Source: Alicyclobacillus acidocaldarius subsp. acidocaldarius Tc-4-1
GTDB lineage: Bacteria; Bacillota; Bacilli; Alicyclobacillales; Alicyclobacillaceae
Length of the DNA: 64,000 nucleotides
Direction: 5' to 3'
Assembly (NCBI RefSeq): GCF_000219875.1
Contig: NC_017167.1
Coordinates: 372,001 to 436,000, forward strand
The notes beneath the pieces were generated by a model that worked only from the letters and a program-made list of their open reading frames with translations, had not been told where the DNA came from and ran no database searches. Numbering within the stretch: position 1 is the first letter of the stretch; each line of letters starts with the position of its first letter. Positions 26,734 through 35,279 of this stretch are shown in pieces. The position numbers were made by a program, and so were the translations under genes.

Positions 26734-28215
26734 GTGCATGTCGCGTTGACGCGTGGGACAACGCATTGGGAAGACCTTTGGAAACAGGGGCGGATTCGAG
26801 GCGTGGCCACGGATTCGCGCGAGGTACGGCCGGGGGACCTCTATGTGGCCATTCGCGGCCGGCGCTGGGATGGGCACGCGTTCATCCGCGAGGCGGTGGC
26901 GCGTGGGGCCGTCTGCGTGGTGGGGGAGGACGACCCCTCATCGGTCGACATACCGCCGGGCGTTCCCTATGTGCAAGTGCCTTCCTCGCGGAGGGCCGCG
27001 AGTGCGCTGTCGGACAGGGCGTACGGTTTTCCGTCGCGGCGTCTCACGGTCGTCGGCGTCACAGGGACGAACGGCAAGACGACGTGTGTCCATTGGTTGA
27101 CACACATGTTGCGGTCTGTAAGCCTGCGCGTCGGCATGCTGTCCAGTGTGAGCAACGAGACCGGGCTCCGAACGGTGCCGGCGGAACTGACGACGCTGGA
27201 GGCGCCCAAGCTTCACCACGCGTTGCGCGAGATGGTCGACGCGGGATGTACCCATGCGGTCATCGAGGTTTCGTCGCACGGCATCGTTCAGCATCGCACG
27301 TCGGACGTGGATTTCGATCTCGCCATCTTCACGAATCTCACGAGGGAGCACTTGGACTTTCACGGCTCCATGGAGAACTATGCGGCTGCAAAGGCCCGTC
27401 TCTTCAGCGGGCTGTCCGCGGAAAAACTGGGCGCCGTTTTGAATCGAGATGACCCCTACGCCGACGTCATGGCCGAAAACTGTACCGCTCCCATCATTAC
27501 GTACGGTTTGCATTCGGGTGACGTCCGGGGGCGCGTAGTGGAGACGGACGGATGGCACACTCGGTTGTCCGTTCGGCTTCCGGACGGTGAGGAATTCGAG
27601 GGCATTCTTCCGCATCCCGGGGTGTACAACGTGTACAACCTCCTCGCAGTTGTCGGGGCCGCGCACGCGTTAGGTCTGCCGGTGGATGCCATCCAAGGTG
27701 CCCTTTCGACGTTGCCGAGTGTCCCGGGCCGAATGCATGTCATCCGCCCCGAGCGCGGTCCGACAGTCGTCGTGGATTATGCTCACACGCCAGATGCGCT
27801 GTACCAGCTTCTGAACACCGCGCGCCAGTGGACGCGCGGGCGGGTGTGGCTCGTCTTTGGCGGGCGGGGCGAGCGCGATAAGGGTAAGCGGTCTGAGATG
27901 GGGTTCATTGCGGCATCTATGGCAGATGAGGTCATCATCACCACGGACAATCCGTATTCCGAAGAACCTGCGCGCATCGCCGATGAGATCTTGTCCGGGG
28001 CGCGGAGGGTCTACGGCGCCCAGTGTGACATCGTGCTGGACCGCGCGCAAGCCATCGAGCAAGCAGTGCTCGAAGCGAGCGATGGAGATGTTGTGCTCAT
28101 CACCGGGCGCGGTCACGAATCGTTTCAGGTGATCGGGGCGCTTCGGCTCGAGCGCACGGATGAAGACATGGTCCGCGAGGCGCTTGGGCGGCGGCCTGGC
28201 GCAGGCGCGATTTGA
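26734..28215 (+). CDS. MurE-like UDP-MurNAc-tripeptide ligase with DNPY specificity motif
   Basis: A cytoplasmic Mur ligase of 493 residues that adds the third amino acid to the peptidoglycan stem peptide. It has the MurE N-domain (GVATDSREVRPGDLYVAIRGRRWDGHAFI), P-loop VTGTNGKTT (about 109-117), VIEVSSHGI, IFTNLTREHLDFHGSMENYAAAKARLF with the carbamylated-lysine site, and VDYAHTPDAL. The C-terminal specificity motif reads DNPYSEEP (D405-P407, Y408), whereas diaminopimelate-adding MurE has DNPR. Position 408 normally contacts the incoming amino acid. It is followed by a class B PBP, not by mraY/murD, so it is probably a paralogue outside the main dcw cluster. A GTG start near 26734 is used. 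Confidence 0.82.
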   Translation: MHVALTRGTTHWEDLWKQGRIRGVATDSREVRPGDLYVAIRGRRWDGHAFIREAVARGAVCVVGEDDPSSVDIPPGVPYVQVPSSRRAASALSDRAYGFPSRRLTVVGVTGTNGKTTCVHWLTHMLRSVSLRVGMLSSVSNETGLRTVPAELTTLEAPKLHHALREMVDAGCTHAVIEVSSHGIVQHRTSDVDFDLAIFTNLTREHLDFHGSMENYAAAKARLFSGLSAEKLGAVLNRDDPYADVMAENCTAPIITYGLHSGDVRGRVVETDGWHTRLSVRLPDGEEFEGILPHPGVYNVYNLLAVVGAAHALGLPVDAIQGALSTLPSVPGRMHVIRPERGPTVVVDYAHTPDALYQLLNTARQWTRGRVWLVFGGRGERDKGKRSEMGFIAASMADEVIITTDNPYSEEPARIADEILSGARRVYGAQCDIVLDRAQAIEQAVLEASDGDVVLITGRGHESFQVIGALRLERTDEDMVREALGRRPGAGAI

Positions 28216-28275
28216 GGCGAATTTTACAGGCGTGCGATAAGAACGACTCAAAGACACCGAGGGAGTGCGAGAGCC

Positions 28276-30360
28276 ATGCGACGTCGGAGACGGGATCGCC
28301 AGGTCAGGCGCGCGGACATTGTGCGCCAGCACCGCGCGCGGCTGGGGGTCTTATACGGGGGCGTCTTGCTCGCCCTGAGTTCCCTCATTGTCCGCCTCGG
28401 AGAGGTCCAGGTCGTGCAAGGCGCCGAATACCGGGCCAGCGAGCAGGTCATCCACTACGCCCGCATCCCGGTTCTGCCTCAGCGCGGCTGGATCTACGAC
28501 GCGAACGGCCAGGTGCTGGCTTGGGATGTGCCGGTCGTCAAGATTGAGCTCGTGCGATCTCGCCCGATCCCAACCGCCACACTTCGGCGGGAGGCGCAGT
28601 TGCTTGCGCCTGTTCTCGAAACCACTCCGAGCGCCCTGTATCAGAAGATGACGTCCAACGCGTCCGCCCTGCAGGTGACCCTGGCCACGCATGTGAGCGA
28701 CGCGCAGGTGGCGTTCGTCGTGGAACATGAGGCGGAACTCCCGGGGATTCAGGTCATTCAGGACTACGAACGCCAGTATCCATACGGCGATCTCGCCGGG
28801 CAGGTGCTCGGCTACGTGGGCGCCATCACGGCGAAGAACGTGGGGCAGTACCCAGGCTATTTGGAGAATCAGCAGGTAGGAGAGACGGGGCTTGAGTACG
28901 AGTACGAACACTTGCTTCAGGGTAAGCCAGGGTATCGCCTCGTCGCCATCAACAGCACGGGAGTAGGAGTCGGCGTGATGAAAGAGGTCAAACCCGTGGG
29001 AGGCGACAACATCCAGCTCACGCTGGATGGGCGCGAGCAGGCGGCAACGCAGGAAATCATTCAGCAAATGCTTGCTTCGTCCCCCAGGCAGCACATCGCC
29101 TATGTCGCAGCGGTGATGCTCAACGTGCGAACGGGCGGCGTGATCGCCATGGCCAGCTACCCATATCTGGACCCGAATTGGTACGTGAATGGCTCGTATG
29201 TCCAACATGCGCACTACCTCGAGACGTCCGGCGCACAGATGAACTACGCGATTCAGGCCATCAACTATCCTGGATCGACGGTGAAGCCGGCTAACCTCAT
29301 CGCGGCGATGAACGCGGGCGTGGTGAATCCGCAGACGCGCATTCTCGACAACGGCTACATTTACGTGGGAACGCAGATCATTCACGAGGACGGCGGGATG
29401 GCGTTTGGGTGGGTCAATCCGGTGGAGGCGCTCACGGTGTCGAGTGACGTGTTCATGTACGAAGTCGGACTGCGCTTGGGCAAGTGGCTGGGCTCGAGCG
29501 ACACGTCCGGCGGGACGTACCCTCCCTCGGCGGGATCCTACCAGCATTATCTCGACACGGACTTCGCCAAGGGCATCAATCAGATCTTTCAGGAGGAAGA
29601 GGACTTCGGCCTTGGCACGAAGACGGGGATCGATCTGCCGTACGAAGTGCCGGGAGAGTTCTTCATCGAGGACTACCGCAAAGGAAATATCCAGGTTCCA
29701 TACAATTTGCAGGCGAGTGAAGCCTCCATTCGCAAGACGGGCCAGTATGTGAACTACGGATCGCCCGCCAGCCTTGCCGACGCGGACATTGGGCAGTCGC
29801 AGATGTTCAGCCCCATCCAGCTCGCGGTCTACGCGATGACGCTCGCGGATCAGGGCATCAGGCTGAAACCGCACCTGTTGGAGCGCGTGTACGCGCCGAA
29901 TGGCACGCCCACGAACGGGGCGAAGCCGATTTTCACCTACAAGCCGCAGGTGAAGGGTGTGGTGAAGGCCAAGCTGTGGGAATGGAACTTGGTCAAGCAG
30001 GGCATGCATGGCGTCACGTCCAATCCAGCCGGGACGGCGTACTACGCCTTCCTTGGGGCACACTATGAGGCAGCGGGCAAGACAGGGACGGCGCAAATTG
30101 TGATGAACGGCAAGCGCACGGACAATTCTGTGTTTATCTGTTATGCCCCGCTCAACCACCCCTTGGTGGCCGTCGCCGTGATGGCGCCGGGCGGGGGATA
30201 TGGTGCGCAGTTTTCAGCCATCATCGCGCGGAAGATGATCGACGCGTATTTCGACGAGCACCACGAGCCCTGGATGCCGAAGAGCCAGTGGACGAGCACG
30301 CGGATCCCGCAGAGCTGGTTCTCCTCGCCGGCATACCTCGTCCCGGAGAAGTCACCGTGA
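28276..30360 (+). CDS. Class B penicillin-binding protein (D,D-transpeptidase)
   Basis: A 694-residue transpeptidase that crosslinks peptidoglycan outside the membrane. It has a very basic cytoplasmic N-terminus, one TM (LGVLYGGVLLALSSLIVRLGEV), a pedestal beginning VLPQRGWIYDANGQVLAW, and the transpeptidase domain. Catalytic motifs are STVK (Ser at about 334), SSD (TVSSDVFMYEVG, the SxD form usual in PBP2/MrdA-like enzymes) and KTGT (Lys at about 602). An insertion around the TYPPSAGSYQHYLD region is unremarkable. It starts 60 bases after the MurE-like gene and is likely co-transcribed, so the two may build a specialised wall layer. Confidence 0.9.
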   Translation: MRRRRRDRQVRRADIVRQHRARLGVLYGGVLLALSSLIVRLGEVQVVQGAEYRASEQVIHYARIPVLPQRGWIYDANGQVLAWDVPVVKIELVRSRPIPTATLRREAQLLAPVLETTPSALYQKMTSNASALQVTLATHVSDAQVAFVVEHEAELPGIQVIQDYERQYPYGDLAGQVLGYVGAITAKNVGQYPGYLENQQVGETGLEYEYEHLLQGKPGYRLVAINSTGVGVGVMKEVKPVGGDNIQLTLDGREQAATQEIIQQMLASSPRQHIAYVAAVMLNVRTGGVIAMASYPYLDPNWYVNGSYVQHAHYLETSGAQMNYAIQAINYPGSTVKPANLIAAMNAGVVNPQTRILDNGYIYVGTQIIHEDGGMAFGWVNPVEALTVSSDVFMYEVGLRLGKWLGSSDTSGGTYPPSAGSYQHYLDTDFAKGINQIFQEEEDFGLGTKTGIDLPYEVPGEFFIEDYRKGNIQVPYNLQASEASIRKTGQYVNYGSPASLADADIGQSQMFSPIQLAVYAMTLADQGIRLKPHLLERVYAPNGTPTNGAKPIFTYKPQVKGVVKAKLWEWNLVKQGMHGVTSNPAGTAYYAFLGAHYEAAGKTGTAQIVMNGKRTDNSVFICYAPLNHPLVAVAVMAPGGGYGAQFSAIIARKMIDAYFDEHHEPWMPKSQWTSTRIPQSWFSSPAYLVPEKSP

Positions 30361-30542
30361 TGGCGGGCGTTTTGGCCTTTTGTTGAGGCAGGTCAACGAG
30401 TGGCAGGAGATTCCTCGCGCGCGGCGAATTCCACAAATGAATGTCGAATGGGGTAGAACGCGGTCGAATGCTTCTCGCTGCATCGTGGTTCATCATCTGC
30501 GCCTGCGCCATTCCGGCGCGATGGCCAAGGGGAGGAAGGAAC

Positions 30543-31502
30543 ATGCTGCGCCGCGCTCGCACGTATCTCGCCGGCCTGGGTACCGCCTCGTTCCTGTTGC
30601 ATCCCTATGTTGCATGGGCTGCGGCCTCCGCCCAGCCGGTCCCCGTGGGCTTCTATTACGGCTGGGTCACGCCGGAGACCGCGGCGGACGTCCAAGGCTA
30701 CCAAGCCATTGTTCTCGGTGCAGATTCCGAATCTTCTGGCTACGCCAATCAGCAAGCGGTGGAGCAGCTCGTCTCCTCCAGTCCAAACATCTCGTTCTAC
30801 GGTTACGTCAACCTGTCGGACGGATCGAACCCCATTCCCATGCCCGAGCTGGCCCAAGAGTTCGCCGAATGGAAAGCGCTCGGCGTGCGCGGCATCTTCC
30901 TCGATCTCGCCGGGGCCAATTACGGCGTTCCGCGTGCGCTCCGCGCGTGGGCCGTCGCGCAGGTGCACGCTTTGGGCATGCGCGCCGCCGTGAACGCCTG
31001 GGATCCGATGGACGCGCTCGGCGTGGGTCTGGGCCCCGGCGACGCGTACGTGGCGGAGGACTGGTACATGGTTTCGCGCCAGCCCGCCGTCGAATACCCG
31101 AACAACGCGCCATCGCGCGATCTCGCCGCGCTCAACCAGCTCGAGGCGCAGGGCGCCGGGGTCTGGGCCGTGACGCAGGAGAACGAGTTCACGCCGTCCA
31201 TCACTGGGGCCGAGGTGGCGCGCGACGTCCAGGCCATGCGCCAAGTGATCCCGATGGCGACGGGGTTTGCCGTCGGCGGTCTGAACTATGGCGCGGACTC
31301 AAACGCCATCGTGCCCGCGAGCAGCATTGCAGCGGCATTGGCCACGAGCCCGCCTGCGGCGCCGTCCGCTCAGCCTACGAGCGGGAATGCCGTGGCCAGT
31401 GCGGATGCAGCGTTACATCGCGCCGATCCGCTGGGTGCAAAGCGGGCGCTCATCTCGGGGTTTCGCGCGCTCTTCCATCCCCTGAAAGACGGGGCGATTT
31501 GA
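30543..31502 (+). CDS. Secreted TIM-barrel-like protein of unknown function
   Basis: A 319-residue exported protein starting at ATG 30543 after GGGAGGAAGG; the frame continues upstream to 30441 without a site. It has a signal peptide (YLAGLGTASFLLHPYVAWAA). The mature part resembles a TIM-barrel hydrolase in outline: VPVGFYYGWVTPETAADVQGY, FYGYVNLSDG, GVRGIFLDLAGANYG, GMRAAVNAWDPMD and VAEDWYMVSR, with acidic residues at strand ends. This recalls GH114-like or spherulin-type folds but I cannot assign it. The tail (PPAAPSAQPTSG onwards) is low complexity. It follows the PBP gene. Confidence 0.7.
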   Translation: MLRRARTYLAGLGTASFLLHPYVAWAAASAQPVPVGFYYGWVTPETAADVQGYQAIVLGADSESSGYANQQAVEQLVSSSPNISFYGYVNLSDGSNPIPMPELAQEFAEWKALGVRGIFLDLAGANYGVPRALRAWAVAQVHALGMRAAVNAWDPMDALGVGLGPGDAYVAEDWYMVSRQPAVEYPNNAPSRDLAALNQLEAQGAGVWAVTQENEFTPSITGAEVARDVQAMRQVIPMATGFAVGGLNYGADSNAIVPASSIAAALATSPPAAPSAQPTSGNAVASADAALHRADPLGAKRALISGFRALFHPLKDGAI

Positions 31503-31802
31503 TCTGGAGGCCGCGTCGTTCGCTTGGCGCGACAACTCTGGCGAACCCGTTTGCGTCTGCGCGGATAGACTTGGGTAAAGCGGCTGCGATGGGCCCTTGA
31601 ATCCGTGGGTCAAAGCCAGTATGCTGGGGCTGATCGCGTCGAAAGATTGCGCGCCGCGCGAGCCCGTGCGGGCGAAAGGGAAACTTTCTCGCGCACGCAG
31701 GCGTCTTTCGTACAAGCCGCTGGCGTGGGCGCTTCTCATTTCTCGCGCGATGGCGGCGTCGCTTTGCATACAATGTGTACTACATCAAGGGAGTGCCCAA
31801 CG
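31503..31802. other. Spacer without a recognisable gene
   Basis: Three hundred bases between the TIM-barrel-like gene and the DUF1861-like gene. Open frames on either strand have no ribosome site or family resemblance. A TACAAT at 31769-31774 could be the -10 of a promoter for the next gene, but no convincing -35 lies at the right distance. Confidence 0.4.
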
Positions 31803-32771
31803 GTGAAATCTATGAGTGCCGCGAAGCCATGTGAGTGGCTTGCACAGGAGTATCGGCAGCATCGTCAGGTGTTCCGAGCTGAGAAGATTCGCTTTCGCGG
31901 CGTCGACGGGCGCGACGTGTACAACATCGCGGCGCCACTGATCGATGAAGGTCGGGCTATCATCCCGGCTCGCGTGGAGCCACGCGACAGTGAGTTTTCC
32001 GAAGTCATCTTTTTTCACGAGGCTCCAGACGGCGTGTGGTCGCGGGCTGAAGAGTTGCGGACGTTCCGCGGGCTTCAGGATCCGTTTCACGCGCGCATTC
32101 ACGGTGAGCTGGTGTTCGGGGGCGTCGAGATCTGGACGAATCCGTTCCACAACTACGAGATCGAATACCGAACCGTGTTCTACCGCGGCAAGTCGGTGGG
32201 CGATCTCCGGCTCTTTGCCGTGGGGCCGCAGTGGATGAAGGACATTCGGCTCGTCGAATTGCCGGACGGGCGAGTGGGCGTGTTCACACGGCCTAACGGC
32301 AGTCGGTACGGCGGTCAGGCGCAAATCGGCTGGACCATCCTGTCCTCGCTCGACGATCTGTCGCCCGACTCGATTCTGAAAGCCGAGTGTTTGCCGGATC
32401 GCTTCCACCCGGGCGAGTGGGGCGGCGTCAACGAGGCGCAGCTCCTGGACGAGCGCACGGTCGGCGTGCTGGGGCACATCGCGTATCGGTCAGAGGACGG
32501 ATCGTTGCATTACAAGGCGATGTGTTTTTCCCTGCATCTTGATGAGGAAATTGTCACACCGGTGCGGGTCATCGCCGAGCGAAGCGACTTTCTGTTGGGC
32601 GATGCGAAACGGCCGGAGCTCGCCGATGTGGTGTTCAGCGGGGGCCTCGTTCGGTATGAGGACGGCACGGCGCATCTGTACGCCGGTGTGTCGGACGCCG
32701 AAGCGCAGCGCCTGTTGATCCCGGATCCGTTTGCCGCCCAGGTGCGATATGCGCTGGAAATGGAGGCGTGA
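31803..32771 (+). CDS. DUF1861/MTP-1 family protein (beta-propeller, carbohydrate-related)
   Basis: A protein of about 322 residues. GTG 31803 follows GGGAG by nine bases; the ATG at 31812 is the alternative. The sequence has repeated propeller-like strands: VDGRDVYNIAAPLIDEG, FRGLQDPFHARIHGELVFGGVEIW, MKDIRLVELPDGRVGVFTRPNGSRYGGQAQIGW, GGVNEAQLLDERTVGVLGHIAY and ADVVFSGGLVR. I recognise this as the DUF1861 group, whose fold is close to GH130 mannoside phosphorylases. Catalysis and substrate are not known to me. No sugar transporter adjoins it. Confidence 0.72.
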   Translation: MKSMSAAKPCEWLAQEYRQHRQVFRAEKIRFRGVDGRDVYNIAAPLIDEGRAIIPARVEPRDSEFSEVIFFHEAPDGVWSRAEELRTFRGLQDPFHARIHGELVFGGVEIWTNPFHNYEIEYRTVFYRGKSVGDLRLFAVGPQWMKDIRLVELPDGRVGVFTRPNGSRYGGQAQIGWTILSSLDDLSPDSILKAECLPDRFHPGEWGGVNEAQLLDERTVGVLGHIAYRSEDGSLHYKAMCFSLHLDEEIVTPVRVIAERSDFLLGDAKRPELADVVFSGGLVRYEDGTAHLYAGVSDAEAQRLLIPDPFAAQVRYALEMEA

Positions 32772-32831
32772 CGCTTCGGCGTCGCGCCTCACAGGTGCGC
32801 AGAGTTTGTCAGGGGCTCGCTCCAAGTTGTC

Positions 32832-32860
32832 CTGCCGTGTGTCGGCAGATGTGGTACAAT
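32832..32860 (+). promoter_or_regulatory. Extended -10 promoter with inverted repeat
   Basis: TGGTACAAT (ending 32860) is an extended -10. Its -35 position is occupied by the hairpin-forming repeat CTGCCG-TGTGT-CGGCAG (32832-32848), which could be an operator. The lipoprotein gene begins 34 bases downstream. Confidence 0.4.
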
Positions 32861-32893
32861 GGCCAAGAAGTCGGGACCTTGGGAGGAGATTGG

Positions 32894-33514
32894 ATGAACC
32901 GCAAGCTTGTTGTATCTGCTGGGTGTGCCGCACTGATGGTGGGCCTGGTAGTAGGGTGCGGCACAGGCAACAATACGACAAATTCGGCAAACACGGCCGT
33001 GCAAAGCCCCGCGGCGAAGAGTAACACCACGGTCGTCCAGCAGGGGCACAACAACCTCGTGGTGGCGCCCACGAGTGTGGTGGGCAGCGCCAACCTGAAG
33101 CGGCTCACGGCCATTGCGGACAAGGAGCCGTCCAACTTCGAGGCGCAGCTCAACGCGGCGCAGAGCGCGTCCGCAAACGGCAACACGGCGCTCGCCATTC
33201 AGTACTTCAAGCGCGCCGTGCAGGCGAATCCCAAGTCTGGTCTGGCGTTGACGGCGCTCGGCAATATGTACCGCGAGCGCGAGAATCAGCCGAAGGAAGC
33301 GATTCCGTACTACCAGAAGTCCATTCAGGTGGATCCGTCGTACGGATGGGCCTACTGGCAACTGGCGCAGGCGTATCTCACGCTCAAGGAGACCAGCCTC
33401 GCGAAGCAGACGCTGGAACAGGGCCTGAAGAACGTCAGCAAGAAGGACACGGCCTATGCGGATATCCAGTCGACGCTCGCGCAGTTGAACGGCTCGCAGA
33501 AGGCGTCCAAGTGA
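32894..33514 (+). CDS. TPR-repeat lipoprotein
   Basis: A 206-residue lipoprotein anchored outside the membrane. It has signal peptide MNRKLVVSAGCAALMVGL with lipobox VVGC (Cys22), an Asn/Thr-rich linker, then three tetratricopeptide-like units: SNFEAQLNAAQSASANGNTA to RAVQANP, SGLALTALGNMYRERENQPKE to SIQVDP, and GWAYWQLAQAYLTLKETSLAK. ATG 32894 has GGGAGGAGA at a good distance. TPR proteins scaffold complexes; the partner is not evident from the context. Confidence 0.85.
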   Translation: MNRKLVVSAGCAALMVGLVVGCGTGNNTTNSANTAVQSPAAKSNTTVVQQGHNNLVVAPTSVVGSANLKRLTAIADKEPSNFEAQLNAAQSASANGNTALAIQYFKRAVQANPKSGLALTALGNMYRERENQPKEAIPYYQKSIQVDPSYGWAYWQLAQAYLTLKETSLAKQTLEQGLKNVSKKDTAYADIQSTLAQLNGSQKASK

Positions 33515-33631
33515 CGCGGACGAGCCTCGCATTTCGACTTGCCTCGCGCCGCGCGAACGCGTAACATGTCGGAGGAGGCGTCTGACGATTCCGCTCTGCT
33601 GCGAAAGCCCCGCGGGAATGGAGGGGGTTCG

Positions 33632-34039
33632 ATGTTTCGCACGCTGATGAAGTCCAAGATCCACCGCGCCACCGTGACACAGACCAACCTGCACTATGTC
33701 GGCAGCATCACCATCGATGAAGATCTCATGGAAGCTGCCGATCTCGTCGAGAACGAGAAGGTCCAGGTGGTCAACATCCACACGGGCGCGCGGTTTGAGA
33801 CGTATGTGATCCCTGGTGACCGCGGCTCGGGCGTGATCGGCTTGAACGGCGCAGCGGCGAGGCTGGCCGAGCCGGGCGATTTGGTCATCATCATTTCGTA
33901 CGCGACCTACAGCGAGGAGGAGGTCCGACGTCACCGCCCGACCGTCGTGGTGGTGGACGCCGACAATCGGCCCGTCGAGGCCCTCGCCTCCGAGGCCGAG
34001 GAGAACAAGCGCATCGAACACGCCACAGCGCGCGTGTAA
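33632..34039 (+). CDS. panD: Aspartate 1-decarboxylase
   Basis: Makes beta-alanine for pantothenate and CoA. It has 135 residues, the usual length, starting at ATG 33632 after GGAGGGGG. It begins [20 protein letters not shown] and contains the self-cleavage site YVGSIT (Gly24-Ser25), where Ser25 becomes the pyruvoyl group. [20 protein letters not shown] is also conserved. panB and panC are not adjacent. A strong terminator follows. Confidence 0.96.
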   Translation: MFRTLMKSKIHRATVTQTNLHYVGSITIDEDLMEAADLVENEKVQVVNIHTGARFETYVIPGDRGSGVIGLNGAAARLAEPGDLVIIISYATYSEEEVRRHRPTVVVVDADNRPVEALASEAEENKRIEHATARV

Positions 34040-34058
34040 CGCGGCTTCGTTTTTCAGG

Positions 34059-34084
34059 AAGGGCATCCGAAAGGGTGCCCTTTT
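34059..34084 (+). terminator. Rho-independent terminator after panD
   Basis: AAGGGCA (34059-34065) and TGCCCTT (34076-34082) form a seven-base stem followed by TT. Confidence 0.8.
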
Positions 34085-34189
34085 GCTATATCGGCGGCGT
34101 TCTCCCTGATGCAGGGGGCGCCTTCCCCGCCGATGGGGATGGCAAGCGCCTCAAACACTCCTCACAATGGAAAGGCGGCGAGAGATAGA

Positions 34190-35272
34190 TTGAAACGCGT
34201 TCGACTGGGTCTCATCGGTTGCGGTGTGGTGGGAAGCGGTGTGCTCCGCGTGTTGAGCGATCGCGGCGGTGTCATTGGGGACATGCAGGTGGAGCCTGTG
34301 CGCATCGCCGTCAAGCACCTGTCGCGCCCGCGGCCTTCCTATGTGCCGCGGGAGAAACTGACGGACGACTGGCGATCCGTCTGCCTCGCGGACGACGTGG
34401 ATGTCGTGATTGAGGTGATGGGCGGCGTCGACGTGGCGCACGAGGTGGTCCGCACGGCCATCCGCGCAGGCAAGCCCGTGGTGACCGCGAACAAGGCGCT
34501 CATGGCGGCGCACGGCCCGGAACTCCGGGCGCTGGCGCGGGACCAGGGCGTGGCACTTCGATACGAGGCGAGCGTGCTCGGTGGGGTGCCCGCCATTCAC
34601 ACGCTGCAGACCTACTTCCGCGTCAATCGCGTCACGGCCCTGCGTGGCATCGTGAACGGGACGAGCAACTACATCCTCACCCGCATGACGCACGAGGGCG
34701 CGAGCTTCGCGGACGCGCTCGCCGAAGCGCAGGCGCTCGGCTACGCCGAACCCGATCCCACGTCGGACGTGGAAGGCCACGACGCGTTCTTCAAACTTCA
34801 GGTGCTTCTCCAGGTGCTCGGCGTCGACACCGAGCCGCTCAGGAATGAGGTCTTCGCTCCGGCGTTGGGGAAGCGGCCGGCAAACGCGTGGCCGGCGGCC
34901 TACCTCGCGGCGCCGCGGGAAGGCATTTCGCACCTTCGCTCGGACGATGTTTTACGGGCGAGATCGCGCGGGGAGAAGCTGAAGCATGTCGCCACCGCCC
35001 GCTGGCGTGAGGACGGCGTGGTGGAGGCCTTCGTCCGCGTCGAATCGCTCCCTTCGTCCGATCCGCTGTTTGGCATCGATGGGGTCGAAAATGCACTCGC
35101 CATCACGGGCGACGTGGTGGGCACCGTGACGCTCACTGGCCCCGGCGCCGGCGCGCTCCCGACCGCGAGCGCGGTGCTGGAGGACGTGGTCCAACTGGTC
35201 GAGGTGTCGCATGCAGGAAACGCAGGCGTCGAGGACGAATTAGAGTGGCGAGTGAATTCATCCAGAAGGTAG
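34190..35272 (+). CDS. hom: Homoserine dehydrogenase
   Basis: Reduces aspartate semialdehyde to homoserine for threonine and methionine synthesis. It has about 360 residues from TTG 34190 (AAGGCGGCGAG upstream); the frame extends to ATG 34109, which would add a disordered stretch. It starts LKRVRLGLIGCGVVGSG, the NAD(P)-binding GxGxxG, followed by VVTANKALMA, SVLGGVPAIHTLQTY, LRGIVNGTSNYILTRM and the catalytic region AQALGYAEPDPTSDVEGHDAFFKL. There is no C-terminal ACT domain, so threonine feedback through ACT is not expected. Confidence 0.93.
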   Translation: MKRVRLGLIGCGVVGSGVLRVLSDRGGVIGDMQVEPVRIAVKHLSRPRPSYVPREKLTDDWRSVCLADDVDVVIEVMGGVDVAHEVVRTAIRAGKPVVTANKALMAAHGPELRALARDQGVALRYEASVLGGVPAIHTLQTYFRVNRVTALRGIVNGTSNYILTRMTHEGASFADALAEAQALGYAEPDPTSDVEGHDAFFKLQVLLQVLGVDTEPLRNEVFAPALGKRPANAWPAAYLAAPREGISHLRSDDVLRARSRGEKLKHVATARWREDGVVEAFVRVESLPSSDPLFGIDGVENALAITGDVVGTVTLTGPGAGALPTASAVLEDVVQLVEVSHAGNAGVEDELEWRVNSSRR

Positions 35273-35279
35273 GCGAACT

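Noticed and set aside
31600-31625. CTTGAATCCGTGGG resembling the IS1380 terminal repeat
   Set aside because: It matches only part of the CCTGAATCCGTGAC end, with no partner end or duplication nearby; likely chance.
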